Positions 1-7,526 of a stretch of 17,739 bases of DNA are shown here, piece by piece; positions within the stretch are counted from its first letter, which is position 1, and each line of letters opens with the position of its first letter. The DNA is from Bacteroidales bacterium (GTDB lineage: Bacteria > Bacteroidota > Bacteroidia > Bacteroidales > UBA7960): NCBI GenBank assembly GCA_003557965.1, contig PWND01000220.1, forward strand, positions 1-17,739. Reading direction: 5' to 3'. The notes below the pieces were generated by a model. It had not been told where the DNA came from. It ran no database searches and worked only from the letters and a program-made list of their open reading frames with translations. A program made the translations under genes and the position numbers.

Positions 1-72
1 CTGAAATATCAACATATTTATGTGTTTTTGTTTTGTTTTTTGTTAATGAAATGAAGTCTTTTTAACTGTATT

Positions 73-103
73 TATGTTTTTTATTGTGAATATATTAACT
101 TTG
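73..103 (+). promoter_or_regulatory. Possible promoter of the T9SS cargo gene
   Basis: TAACTTTG at 96-103 matches the Bacteroidota -7 consensus TAnnTTTG. Nineteen bases upstream, TATG at 73-76 is only a weak match to the -33 element TTTG. Transcription would start near 110 and leave a leader of about 70 nt before the ATG at 178. The rest of 1-177 is AT-rich and shows no gene. Confidence 0.33.
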
Positions 104-177
104 TACGATTAGTTTATCTGAATTTTTATCGAATTTAACAATTATATATTGAATATAACTCATCAAAAAAATAAGTC

Positions 178-3100
178 ATGAATAAAAATATTTTGCGTAC
201 TTCTCTGCTCATAATTGGTATATTGGTTAATACTTTATCCTACGGGCAATATACTGTAAAGCCATCAGAAATAAGGTTAACCGACTTAAATGGTGAAAGC
301 CTGTTAGTAACTGACAAAGAGGTTAGCTATGAAGTAATTTGGGAGGAAACATTTGATGGTGGACTGCCGGCTGACTGGCAAAACGTAAACCTAAATGATT
401 TTTGCTCTTTTCAGCATACATACTCCGGCCCTCAAGGGCCATTTTCAGTGGATGTCCCCAGGATAAACTCAACAACTGCTTATAACGGTTTTATGATCCT
501 TGATAGTGATTATTGTAATGCACAAAATATTGATAATGATAATCCATTTGAAACTGTTGATGCTTATATTGAATCTCCGCCCGTTGACTTATCAGATTAC
601 CCTAATGTCGGGCTTAAGTTTGAACATTTCTTCAGATATTGCTGTGACCCCGATATGATTGAACTGAAAGTCCTCGTTAGTAATAACGGTGTTGACTGGG
701 TCTCTTTTGATGTAAGTGAAGGACTTGCACCAAATAATACCAGCAGCAATCCGGAAGTTAAAATTATTAATATATCAGGTGTTGCAGGTGAAAGAGAAGA
801 AGTATGGGTTAGATTTCATAAAAAAGGTGCAACACAATATTTTTGGATGATTGATGATGTTAGCCTTATATCTTTAAATGAAAATGATATTGAAATAGTT
901 GATGTAAGGCATGATGGATATACGTATATTCCTGATGGATTATTAAGTGAAATGCAGTTTTCTGCGAAAGTGAAAAATTCGGGTTTCAAAGTTCAAAATG
1001 ATCTGCAATTAACTGTTAATGTTAATGACTACCTGTTTTCAGGGCAAAGTAATATCATTTCTTCAATACTGCCATCATCAGAATTACTAATTGACATTAC
1101 TGAACCTTATACTTTTCCTGCAAAAGGGCAGTATAGTATTAGTTATGAAATTAGCCAGTCACAAGAGGACCAAGTGCCTGAAAATAATTTTAAAGAATCT
1201 GTAGTTAATGTTGTTGATTCTGTGTTTGCCAGAGACAGGGGCATCTATAATCCCGGTAGCCTTGTTTGGCCGGCTCAACTGGAAATATCCTACACCGGTA
1301 ATACCTTTGTTCCGGATAACTCAGGTACAGCAACCTCAATCTCTGTTGCCCTCCATGAAAATACTATAGAAGGAGAGGAGATGGCTGTGGTATTGTTTAG
1401 CTATTCAGAGGCTGATGGATTTGTTGAAATATCAAGATCCCAAATGCATGAAGTTACCGAAGATGATATAAACTCAGAAGCAGGTGACGCATTATATATT
1501 TCATTAAGTATTGACGATGTTGAATTGGATGCAGGTAATATATACCTTGCTGCTGTTGAATATAGTAGTAATGATCTGGCTGTTGCTGCTGATAAAAGTG
1601 TATGGCAACCATCAGAAGCTTCTTTTTCAAAAATTGGTGGTGTATGGGAAGAAGAGATAAACACACCCATGGTAAGGCTCAACTTTGGAAATAATGAAGG
1701 GGTATGCGATATTCAGGCATATTTCAATATTAATCATGATTTTTGTGAAATGGGCAATGCAAGTATTTATGCATATCCTTTAACCGGTTCTGCTCCTTAC
1801 AGCTATGAATGGGAAACAGAACCCGGTTTAAATGAACCTTATATATCAGGTTTATCAGCTGGTGAATATTCTGTTACTATCACCGATTCTTTTGAATGCA
1901 GCAAAGAGTTTGAGGTTGTAATTGAAGTCAGGGATATTGAATATGAGCTTGAAGTTATTGAAAGTGCATGTGGTGGGGCTAATGGTGTTGCTATTGTTAC
2001 GCCTGTTACAGGTGAGCCTCCCTTCTCATACTCATGGAATACTACGCCTGAACAAACAGATTCTATCGCTACAGGACTTGAGCCCGGCTCGTATGTGGTT
2101 GTTATCTCTGATGCTAATAATTGCGAAATAGAAGTAGATGTAGAAATAGAAAGTATTCCTTCTGTTACTCTTTCTTATGAAACTGTTAAACCGGTGTGCC
2201 TTAACGATAATGGCAGCATCTTGATTACGCCTGTTACCGGCACTCCTCCTTTTAATTTTGAATGGAGTGATGATGAAAGCTTAAATGAACCATTTAATGA
2301 GAACTTAGCAGCAGGTAACTATACAATTGTAGTTACAGACGATAATGCTTGTGCTGGAATTGCTGAAATTGAACTGGAAGCAATAGAAAAAGAACTTGTT
2401 GTTCTGGGTGATATTGTTCACGCAACCTGTGAAATGGCAAATGGAGCAATAATGCTGAATGTTACTGATGGGGAAGAGCCTTTTGAGTATTTATGGAGCA
2501 ACAACTCTACAGATAAAGATCTTCTTAATATTGATGCAGGGATTTATTCAGTTACAGTTACGGATCACTGGGGCTGCGTTGGAGAGGCTGAATTTGAAAT
2601 AGAAAACTCCGGTGAAGCATTGATTGTGGATTTTACTGTTTCCAACACTACTTCATGTGGCGAAAGTGATGGATATATTGAAGTTATCGAACCGAACATT
2701 AATTATACTTACTCATGGTATTCGGATAATGAAGAATATATTGACGAAGGGCCTGTGCTTGCCGATATACCATCAGGACATTATATCCTAAGGGCAATTC
2801 ATAACTACTTTGGCTGTGAAGAAGAGTTTGATATTTTTGTTAATGATGATGACCTCCCCGAAATGACAATACAGAAAGATCACATATCATGTTATGGTGA
2901 AGAGGATGGAAGTATCGTTATAAATATTCCGGATGATGATTTTGATTTTTATTGGTCAACAGGCAGTACTGACTCATACATAACTAATCTTTCAGAAGGT
3001 GAGTATTTCGTTGAAATAGAAAGTGAAGAATGCTTTGCAGTGTTTTACTTCACTATTATTGAGCCTGAATTGCTTGAGATTAGGGATATTGAAGTTGCAG

Positions 3101-3783
3101 ACCCAAATTGTCATAATTATGAAGATGGCTCTATTGAAGTTGAAGCTGAAGGTGGAACACCGGGGTATAGCTTTATCTGGGACAATCAAATGACAGGTAG
3201 TCATATCTCGGGACTACCCGCAGGAATTTATAATCTTACTGTTACAGATGCGAATAATTGCCAGGCTGAAAGCTCATATACTCTTATTAATCCCGATGAA
3301 ATAGAAATTTACGGACAGGTTGTAAATCCAAGCCAGGGAGAAGATAATGGCTCTATTAATGTTAATGTTATTGGTGGAGTAGGGGAGTTGACTTTTGAAT
3401 GGGATTCAGGACATACCGGATCATATATTACAGGACTTGGGCCCGGATTATATATGGTTACTGTTACAGATGAAAATGGCTGTACGGCAGAAGAAACATT
3501 TGAGCTATTTACTACATCAATTCATGATGCAGAATTTGCTGAAAACATCTCGATTTACCCAAATCCAGCTAAAGATTATATAAATATTGAATTCATAGAG
3601 GTACATGGAAATCAATGGAATCTTAAGCTGTATGATACGCGTGGTAACTTGTTGCGTAACATTGACCTATATGACGAAGGCTCAATTAATATGATTGATT
3701 TATCAGGTTACTCTGCCGGAGTATATATTTTGAAAATTTCGTCTGAAATTGGTGCATTGAAGGAGCTTATTATTGTTAAATAA
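178..3783 (+). CDS. Secreted SprB-repeat protein with type IX sorting domain
   Basis: This is a 1201-residue secreted or surface-anchored protein. Residues 1 to about 23 look like a signal peptide: a basic start, a hydrophobic core, and likely cleavage after SYG. Residues about 50-232 begin EETFDGGLPADW and end WMIDDVSL, which resembles the MAM/cleaved-adhesin jelly-roll found in Bacteroidota surface proteins. Residues about 238-345 look like a CARDB-type beta-sandwich, and 360-505 like another beta-rich domain. Eight SprB-like repeats of about 75 residues follow (510-1111), each with a G-Y-V-T-D-type end such as AGIYNLTVTDANNC. Residues 1112-1201 are a type A sorting domain, with IYPNPAKDYINI and a final GVYILKI strand, which directs secretion by the type IX system. 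No catalytic motif is visible, so adhesion or a matrix role is inferred. ccmB starts 21 nt downstream, but a functional link is not evident. The family call is sure; the ligand is unknown. Confidence 0.9.
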   Translation: MNKNILRTSLLIIGILVNTLSYGQYTVKPSEIRLTDLNGESLLVTDKEVSYEVIWEETFDGGLPADWQNVNLNDFCSFQHTYSGPQGPFSVDVPRINSTTAYNGFMILDSDYCNAQNIDNDNPFETVDAYIESPPVDLSDYPNVGLKFEHFFRYCCDPDMIELKVLVSNNGVDWVSFDVSEGLAPNNTSSNPEVKIINISGVAGEREEVWVRFHKKGATQYFWMIDDVSLISLNENDIEIVDVRHDGYTYIPDGLLSEMQFSAKVKNSGFKVQNDLQLTVNVNDYLFSGQSNIISSILPSSELLIDITEPYTFPAKGQYSISYEISQSQEDQVPENNFKESVVNVVDSVFARDRGIYNPGSLVWPAQLEISYTGNTFVPDNSGTATSISVALHENTIEGEEMAVVLFSYSEADGFVEISRSQMHEVTEDDINSEAGDALYISLSIDDVELDAGNIYLAAVEYSSNDLAVAADKSVWQPSEASFSKIGGVWEEEINTPMVRLNFGNNEGVCDIQAYFNINHDFCEMGNASIYAYPLTGSAPYSYEWETEPGLNEPYISGLSAGEYSVTITDSFECSKEFEVVIEVRDIEYELEVIESACGGANGVAIVTPVTGEPPFSYSWNTTPEQTDSIATGLEPGSYVVVISDANNCEIEVDVEIESIPSVTLSYETVKPVCLNDNGSILITPVTGTPPFNFEWSDDESLNEPFNENLAAGNYTIVVTDDNACAGIAEIELEAIEKELVVLGDIVHATCEMANGAIMLNVTDGEEPFEYLWSNNSTDKDLLNIDAGIYSVTVTDHWGCVGEAEFEIENSGEALIVDFTVSNTTSCGESDGYIEVIEPNINYTYSWYSDNEEYIDEGPVLADIPSGHYILRAIHNYFGCEEEFDIFVNDDDLPEMTIQKDHISCYGEEDGSIVINIPDDDFDFYWSTGSTDSYITNLSEGEYFVEIESEECFAVFYFTIIEPELLEIRDIEVADPNCHNYEDGSIEVEAEGGTPGYSFIWDNQMTGSHISGLPAGIYNLTVTDANNCQAESSYTLINPDEIEIYGQVVNPSQGEDNGSINVNVIGGVGELTFEWDSGHTGSYITGLGPGLYMVTVTDENGCTAEETFELFTTSIHDAEFAENISIYPNPAKDYINIEFIEVHGNQWNLKLYDTRGNLLRNIDLYDEGSINMIDLSGYSAGVYILKISSEIGALKELIIVK
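1705..3510 (+). repeat. Eight SprB-like protein repeats
   Basis: The DNA codes for eight consecutive diverged repeats of about 72-80 residues (protein 510-1111). Each has an early DNGSI-like turn, a central (Y/F)xW strand and a G-x-Y-x-(V/I)-x-(V/I)-D near the end. Repeats 1-7 each carry two cysteines, one just before the DNGSI-like turn and one after the final TD. Repeat 8 keeps only the second. The repeats are diverged at DNA level, so this is an old expansion rather than a recent tandem duplication. Confidence 0.8.
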
Positions 3784-3804
3784 TATTTTTGGTTAAATAC
3801 AATA

Positions 3805-4461
3805 ATGGCAAAACCCTATTTAAGCTTAATTTATAAGGACTTTCTACTTGAATTGAAGAATAAATCAACCATTGGAAGTATTCTTCTTTACCTTATCTCA
3901 ACAGTTTTTATTAGCTACCTTGCATTTGAAGGAATAATATCTGATAAAGCCTGGAATGCTTTGTTCTGGATTATTGTCTTGTTTACTGCTTTTAATGCTG
4001 TACTAAAAGGATTTGTCCAGGAAGGAGAAAACAGAAACTTATATTATTATAAAATTGTAAAACCAACAGTTTTTATTAATTCCAAAATTATTTACAATAC
4101 AATTTTGTTGCTAATATTGATTTATTTAGCATTTACTGTTTTTGTTTTTTTTATGGGGAATGCTGTTGAAAACCTTGCTTCATTTTTAATTGTTTTAGCT
4201 GCTGGTGTTATTGGGTTGGCAAGTATATTAACTCTTACCGCAGCCATTGCATCAAAAGTAAGAAACAACTTTACATTGGTTACTGTTTTAAGTTTTCCGG
4301 TTGTTTTGCCACAGCTCATTATTATCCTGAATTCGTCTGAAAAAGCTATAACCGGAGCAGGTTTGGATAGTTTACTTCCATATCTGCTCATTAGCCTTTT
4401 AATATCTTTTATTGCTATTGTTTTAACGAATGTTCTTTTCCCTTATATTTGGAAAGAATGA
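3805..4461 (+). CDS. ccmB: Heme exporter membrane protein CcmB
   Basis: This 218-residue inner-membrane protein is the usual CcmB length. In the cytochrome c maturation (System I) pathway CcmB pairs with the ATPase CcmA and with CcmC. The complex releases heme-loaded CcmE on the outer face of the membrane. The cytoplasmic start KDFLLELKNK is typical of the family (a K-D-L-x-x-E-x-R/K stretch before the first helix). About six hydrophobic segments follow, the first near residues 22-43. The start at 3805 gives the expected N-terminus, and no Shine-Dalgarno site is visible, as is normal in Bacteroidota. ccmC follows after 56 nt on the same strand. No ccmA is next to it; the nearest candidate ATPase gene is on the opposite strand at 7527-8138. 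The stop codon lies inside a small inverted repeat (4458-4479). Confidence 0.88.
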   Translation: MAKPYLSLIYKDFLLELKNKSTIGSILLYLISTVFISYLAFEGIISDKAWNALFWIIVLFTAFNAVLKGFVQEGENRNLYYYKIVKPTVFINSKIIYNTILLLILIYLAFTVFVFFMGNAVENLASFLIVLAAGVIGLASILTLTAAIASKVRNNFTLVTVLSFPVVLPQLIIILNSSEKAITGAGLDSLLPYLLISLLISFIAIVLTNVLFPYIWKE

Positions 4462-4479
4462 AATTTTTTATAATTTCAT
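4458..4479 (+). repeat. Inverted repeat over the ccmB stop codon
   Basis: ATGAAATT (4458-4465) and AATTTCAT (4472-4479) are perfect reverse complements with a 6-nt loop. The TGA stop of ccmB at 4459-4461 sits in the left arm. No T-run follows, so this does not look like an intrinsic terminator. It could be a weak intercistronic hairpin or chance in AT-rich DNA. Confidence 0.3.
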
Positions 4480-4517
4480 ATTATCAAAAATAAACATAAT
4501 AACTGGAATAACTACAT

Positions 4518-5204
4518 ATGACGTCATTTGCTAAAGATAATTGGTGGAAAATATTATGCATACTAATACTTATTTACGTAATTATTGGCGGATTGCTTTT
4601 TGAAGTTCCTGAAATGCCTGTATTAAGGGAGACTATAAGAAATATATATTTTCATGTCGGAATGTGGTTTGCAATGATTTTCATATTGTTCCTGGCTGTT
4701 GTAAACAGTATTATGTTTTTAAGAACCGGTAAAGCTAAATATGATATAAAAGCCCTCGCAATGGTACATACAGGGCTGTTATTTGGCTTTATGGGCTTGT
4801 TTACAGGTATGATCTGGGCTCAATATACATGGGGCTCTTTTTGGGTTAACGACCCGAAATTAAACGGTGCAGCAATAGGAATAATTACTTACCTGGCTTA
4901 TATCGTTTTAAGAGGCAGTATAGAAGATTTTGATAAAAGAGCCAGGCTCGCAGCTGTTTATAATATATTTGCATTTGTAATGTTTTTCCTTTTTATAATG
5001 GTTATACCAAGAATGGCTGTTGCTTCAATTCATCCGGGTTTAGACGGGAATCCTGCTTTGGCAACCGGCGACCTTGACCCTTCAATGAGAAAAATATTTT
5101 ATCCTGCTGCAATCGGATGGATGATGCTTAGCTACTGGATAGCCCAGATACTGTTTAGAATAAAAAGGATTGAGTATAGATGTGATAAACTGGAGATAGG
5201 TTAA
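4518..5204 (+). CDS. ccmC: Heme-handling protein CcmC (CcsA/CcmC family)
   Basis: This 228-residue polytopic inner-membrane protein binds heme at its outer face and hands it to CcmE. It carries the Trp-rich heme-handling (WWD-type) stretch WAQYTWGSFWVND at residues 100-112, and the two flanking external histidines expected of CcmC: His46 in NIYFHVGMW and His172 in ASIHPG. About six transmembrane segments are visible (near residues 11-28, 47-66, 82-101, 117-131, 146-163 and 196-212). Size and motifs separate it from the much longer CcmF and from the System II protein CcsA. It lies between ccmB and a ccmD-like small gene, the order expected for a heme-export complex. Confidence 0.9.
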   Translation: MTSFAKDNWWKILCILILIYVIIGGLLFEVPEMPVLRETIRNIYFHVGMWFAMIFILFLAVVNSIMFLRTGKAKYDIKALAMVHTGLLFGFMGLFTGMIWAQYTWGSFWVNDPKLNGAAIGIITYLAYIVLRGSIEDFDKRARLAAVYNIFAFVMFFLFIMVIPRMAVASIHPGLDGNPALATGDLDPSMRKIFYPAAIGWMMLSYWIAQILFRIKRIEYRCDKLEIG

Positions 5205-5215
5205 ATCGTATTTAT

Positions 5216-5233
5216 TTATTAAAACTTTAATAA
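5216..5233 (+). repeat. AT-only palindrome upstream of the ccmD-like gene
   Basis: TTATTAAA (5216-5223) and TTTAATAA (5226-5233) are perfect inverted arms separated by AC, 7 nt before the ATG of the ccmD-like gene. The element is all A/T apart from one base, so chance is likely. An operator or a weak hairpin affecting translation of the small gene is possible. Confidence 0.2.
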
Positions 5234-5240
5234 TAACAAT

Positions 5241-5393
5241 ATGCTCGAACAAGATGGAAAAATAATGGTTGTAGTTATAATACTGTTGGTAATTTTTATC
5301 ATCATAGGATTTGCTTTAATCCTTTTTGACTCAAGGCTCAAAAAAGCAGAGAAAAAGCTTAAAGAGCTTGAAGACAAAACGCCAAAAACGTAA
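5241..5393 (+). CDS. ccmD: CcmD-like small membrane protein
   Basis: This 50-codon gene is easily missed because of its size. The product has a short N-terminus (MLEQDGKI), one strongly hydrophobic helix (residues about 9-29), and a charged cytoplasmic tail with DSRLKKAEKKLKELE that would form a short amphipathic or coiled-coil helix. One membrane span followed by a basic tail is the architecture of CcmD, the small subunit that stabilises the CcmABC complex and helps release holo-CcmE. Its position between ccmC (36 nt upstream) and ccmE (37 nt downstream), same strand, is the classical ccmD place. CcmD sequences are too short and variable for certainty, so the call rests on topology plus location. 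Confidence 0.72.
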   Translation: MLEQDGKIMVVVIILLVIFIIIGFALILFDSRLKKAEKKLKELEDKTPKT

Positions 5394-5430
5394 TTATTTA
5401 ACATACAACAGCCTAAACTGTTATTAATAC

Positions 5431-5835
5431 ATGAAAAAAACACATATTGCACTTTTGGTTTTCCTGGTTATGGCTTTAGCAGCAATTATTGCACTTGTGT
5501 ACGAAGCTGATACGTATGCTACTTTTACTGAGGCAAAACAACACCCCGACAGAGAATTTAATATAATTGGAACACTGGAAGCATCTTATCCTATTGAAGA
5601 ACTTATTGTTGATAATACTTTATTGCTAAGCTTTTACATGTCAGACAGTGAAGGAACTAAAGCGCTTGTAAATTATTTTGGAGCAAAACCCACTGATTTT
5701 GAGAAGTCGGAGCAAGTTGTATTAGTGGGAAGTTATGATGATGATGTATTTATAGCATCTTCATTACTTCTGAAGTGCCCATCTAAATATAATCCTGATG
5801 AGATGGATGAAAAAATTTATACAGCTACAGAATAG
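5431..5835 (+). CDS. ccmE: Heme chaperone CcmE, CxxxY variant
   Basis: This 134-residue protein has one N-terminal membrane anchor (residues about 6-23) followed by a small OB-fold beta-barrel domain outside the cytoplasm. The region 31-112 has the CcmE strand pattern (TFTEAKQHPDREFNIIGTL, then the GSYDDDVFIAS strands). CcmE binds heme covalently and carries it to apocytochrome c. In the well-studied E. coli protein the attachment residue is a His in an HxxxY motif. Here the equivalent stretch reads LLLKCPSKYNPDEMDEK, so Cys116 (codon 5776-5778) replaces His and Tyr120 is kept. Such CxxxY CcmE proteins are known from Desulfovibrio and archaea. The gene ends the ccm run; no ccmF follows, and the next gene is convergent with only 5 bp between the stop codons. 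Confidence 0.87.
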   Translation: MKKTHIALLVFLVMALAAIIALVYEADTYATFTEAKQHPDREFNIIGTLEASYPIEELIVDNTLLLSFYMSDSEGTKALVNYFGAKPTDFEKSEQVVLVGSYDDDVFIASSLLLKCPSKYNPDEMDEKIYTATE

Positions 5836-5840
5836 GAATT

Positions 5841-6779
5841 CTATTTATTGCCATCAATGTATTCAATAATTTCCGGCAATCTTTTTATCATTGCAAGTTC
5901 TTTCATTTTATTTCTTGCATCAATAGCAGGGCTTCCAAAATAAACCTTCCCGCCACTTAAAGATTTTGCAATTCCTGATTGTCCTAAAACTACAGCTCCT
6001 TTACCAATTGTAAGGTCTTTCTGAACTCCAACCTGTCCCCATAATATTACATCATCTTCAATAGTAACACAACCGGCAATGCCAACCTGTGAAGCAAACA
6101 AGCAGTTTTTGCCTACTTCCGAATCATGTCCTACCTGGATATGGTTGTCTATTTTACTTCCTTTGCCAATTATCGTATCACCGGAAACGCCTTTGTCAAT
6201 AGTACAACATGCCCCAATTTCAACATCACTTTCAATAATTGCCCTTCCACATGATGTCATCTTATCCCATCGGTCAGGCCTGCGCTTAAAATAGAAAGCA
6301 TCAGCACCAATTACAGTTCCCGAATGAATAATTACATTATCACCAATAACACTGTGGTCGTATATGCTAACATTAGCATGTATCAGGCAGTTCTTTCCAA
6401 CCTCAACGTTATTACCAATAAATACACCGGGCTGTATAATAGTGCCTTCTCCTATTTGCGCTGAGGCACTTATCATTTGGCTGCAACTATTAAATGGCCT
6501 GTGCTTGTTAACAAGGTCAACATAATCTTTAAAAGGGTCGTCAGAAAATATTAAAGCTTTACCGACTGGTGCTTTAACCTTCTTGTTTATTATAATTGTT
6601 GTAGCAGCCGAACTTAATGCTTTATCATAATACTTAGGATGGTCAACAAAAGTTAAATCTCCGTTTTCTACTTTATGAATTTCGTTGATTCCGCTTATTA
6701 TAAACTCAGGGTCGCCTTCAAAATCAGCTTTCAATATTGTGGCAACTTGTTCTAATGTTAATGGTTTTGCTAACTTCAT
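5841..6779 (-). CDS. LpxD paralogue (UDP-3-O-acylglucosamine N-acyltransferase-like)
   Basis: This 312-residue protein has LpxD architecture: an N-terminal uridine-binding-type domain (residues 1-98, with GDLTFVDHPKYY), then a left-handed beta-helix of hexapeptide repeats (about 105-275, for example IGEGTIIQPGVFIG), then a short helical tail. It is a second copy beside the full-length lpxD at 10629-11663. The His equivalent to the E. coli LpxD catalytic His239 is present (His218 in IQVGHDSEV). The second functional His (E. coli His276) is replaced by Asp255 in GVQKDLTIG, and the IDRATLG stretch of the main copy reads IDKGVSG. It may act on a different acyl donor or sugar, or may be a weak enzyme. 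The gene is 20 nt downstream of efp on the same strand, so they are probably co-transcribed. The family call is firm; the substrate is not. Confidence 0.8.
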   Translation of the reverse strand: MKLAKPLTLEQVATILKADFEGDPEFIISGINEIHKVENGDLTFVDHPKYYDKALSSAATTIIINKKVKAPVGKALIFSDDPFKDYVDLVNKHRPFNSCSQMISASAQIGEGTIIQPGVFIGNNVEVGKNCLIHANVSIYDHSVIGDNVIIHSGTVIGADAFYFKRRPDRWDKMTSCGRAIIESDVEIGACCTIDKGVSGDTIIGKGSKIDNHIQVGHDSEVGKNCLFASQVGIAGCVTIEDDVILWGQVGVQKDLTIGKGAVVLGQSGIAKSLSGGKVYFGSPAIDARNKMKELAMIKRLPEIIEYIDGNK

Positions 6780-6799
6780 TGATACTTGTTATTTGCTTC

Positions 6800-7363
6800 T
6801 TACTTAACCCTTTCACTGTATTCTTGTGTGCGGGTATCAACTTTAATTACTTCACCCTCTTCAATAAAAAGTGGAACGTTTACTTCTGCACCTGTTTCCA
6901 GTTTTGCCGGTTTTAATGTGTTTGTTGCTGTGTCACCTTTTACCCCGGGTTCTGTATATGTTATTTGCAACTCAACAAATGCCGGTAGCTCACAGTTTAA
7001 TGGTGTTTCTGTATCGGCATGGAAAACTATTTCAACTTGCTGCCCGTCTTTTAACAGGTTAGGAGCGTTTATAATATGCTCAGGAATAGCAACTTGTTCA
7101 AAAGTTTCTGTATGCATAAAATGATAGCCAGTGTCATCTTTGTATAAATACTGATACTGTCTTCTTTCTACCCTGGCTATGTTTACTTTAACACCTGCAT
7201 TAAATGTGTTCTGAAGAACTTTGCCTGTTTTTAAGTTTTTAAGCTTGGTGCGAACAAATGCCCCTCCTTTTCCGGGTTTTACATGTTGAAATTCTACTAT
7301 TGTAAAAAGCTCATTATTAATCTCTAAGCAAAGTCCATTTCTGAAATCTGATGTTGTGGCCAT
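6800..7363 (-). CDS. efp: Translation elongation factor P
   Basis: The 187-residue product matches the normal EF-P length of about 185-190. EF-P binds between the P and E sites of stalled ribosomes and speeds peptide bonds at consecutive prolines. The N-terminal KOW-like domain holds the loop VKPGKGGAF, with Lys32 at the tip that contacts the P-site tRNA. This is the Lys-type loop (E. coli Lys34) rather than the Arg type that is rhamnosylated. The two C-terminal OB domains follow, with typical stretches YLYKDDTGYHFM and VELQITYTEPGVKGDTA. No EpmA-like modification enzyme is seen in this window. Placement between an ABC ATPase and an lpxD paralogue is odd functionally, but the gene itself is ordinary. 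Confidence 0.97.
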   Translation of the reverse strand: MATTSDFRNGLCLEINNELFTIVEFQHVKPGKGGAFVRTKLKNLKTGKVLQNTFNAGVKVNIARVERRQYQYLYKDDTGYHFMHTETFEQVAIPEHIINAPNLLKDGQQVEIVFHADTETPLNCELPAFVELQITYTEPGVKGDTATNTLKPAKLETGAEVNVPLFIEEGEVIKVDTRTQEYSERVK

Positions 7364-7403
7364 AAATTTATTTATTAGGTTTCTTTGTTTATAAATGCAG
7401 CCA

Positions 7404-7440
7404 CAAAAATAATAAAATTTAGAACTTGTAAATGTCCAAA
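7404..7440 (-). promoter_or_regulatory. Possible efp-lpxD2 promoter
   Basis: On the minus strand TATTTTTG (7404-7411) fits the TAnnTTTG -7 element. A TTTG lies upstream at 7437-7440, but with a 25-nt spacer instead of the usual 19-21. It lies in the 163-bp gap between the ABC ATPase gene and efp and would give a leader of about 30-35 nt. The rest of this gap shows no gene and no convincing terminator. Confidence 0.3.
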
Positions 7441-7526
7441 AGTAATTTGATTTTTCAGAACGTATATTCTTTTACACTCTTAGAGAAATGCCTAAAGTCG
7501 TAATTAAAAACATGAAGGATATTGCT

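Noticed and set aside
1401..1682. Open frame on the minus strand inside the repeat-protein gene
   Set aside because: It is fully inside a well-supported gene, low complexity and Ser-rich. It is a shadow frame.
1705..3510. CRISPR-like or recent DNA tandem repeat
   Set aside because: The repetition is at protein level only. The DNA of the eight units is diverged, with no constant repeat or spacer pattern.
5219..5452. Minus-strand frame of 77 codons across the ccmD-like gene
   Set aside because: It overlaps the ccmD-like gene and the ccmE start, and its Ser/Leu-rich content mirrors the hydrophobic helix on the other strand.
5831..5845. Possible bidirectional terminator between ccmE and the lpxD paralogue
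   Set aside because: Only AATAG/CTATT (5 bp, AT-rich) pair and there is no T-run. It is too weak to call.
6786..7124. Plus-strand frame of 112 codons opposite efp
   Set aside because: It is fully antisense to efp, which is unambiguous, and it has no motif of its own.
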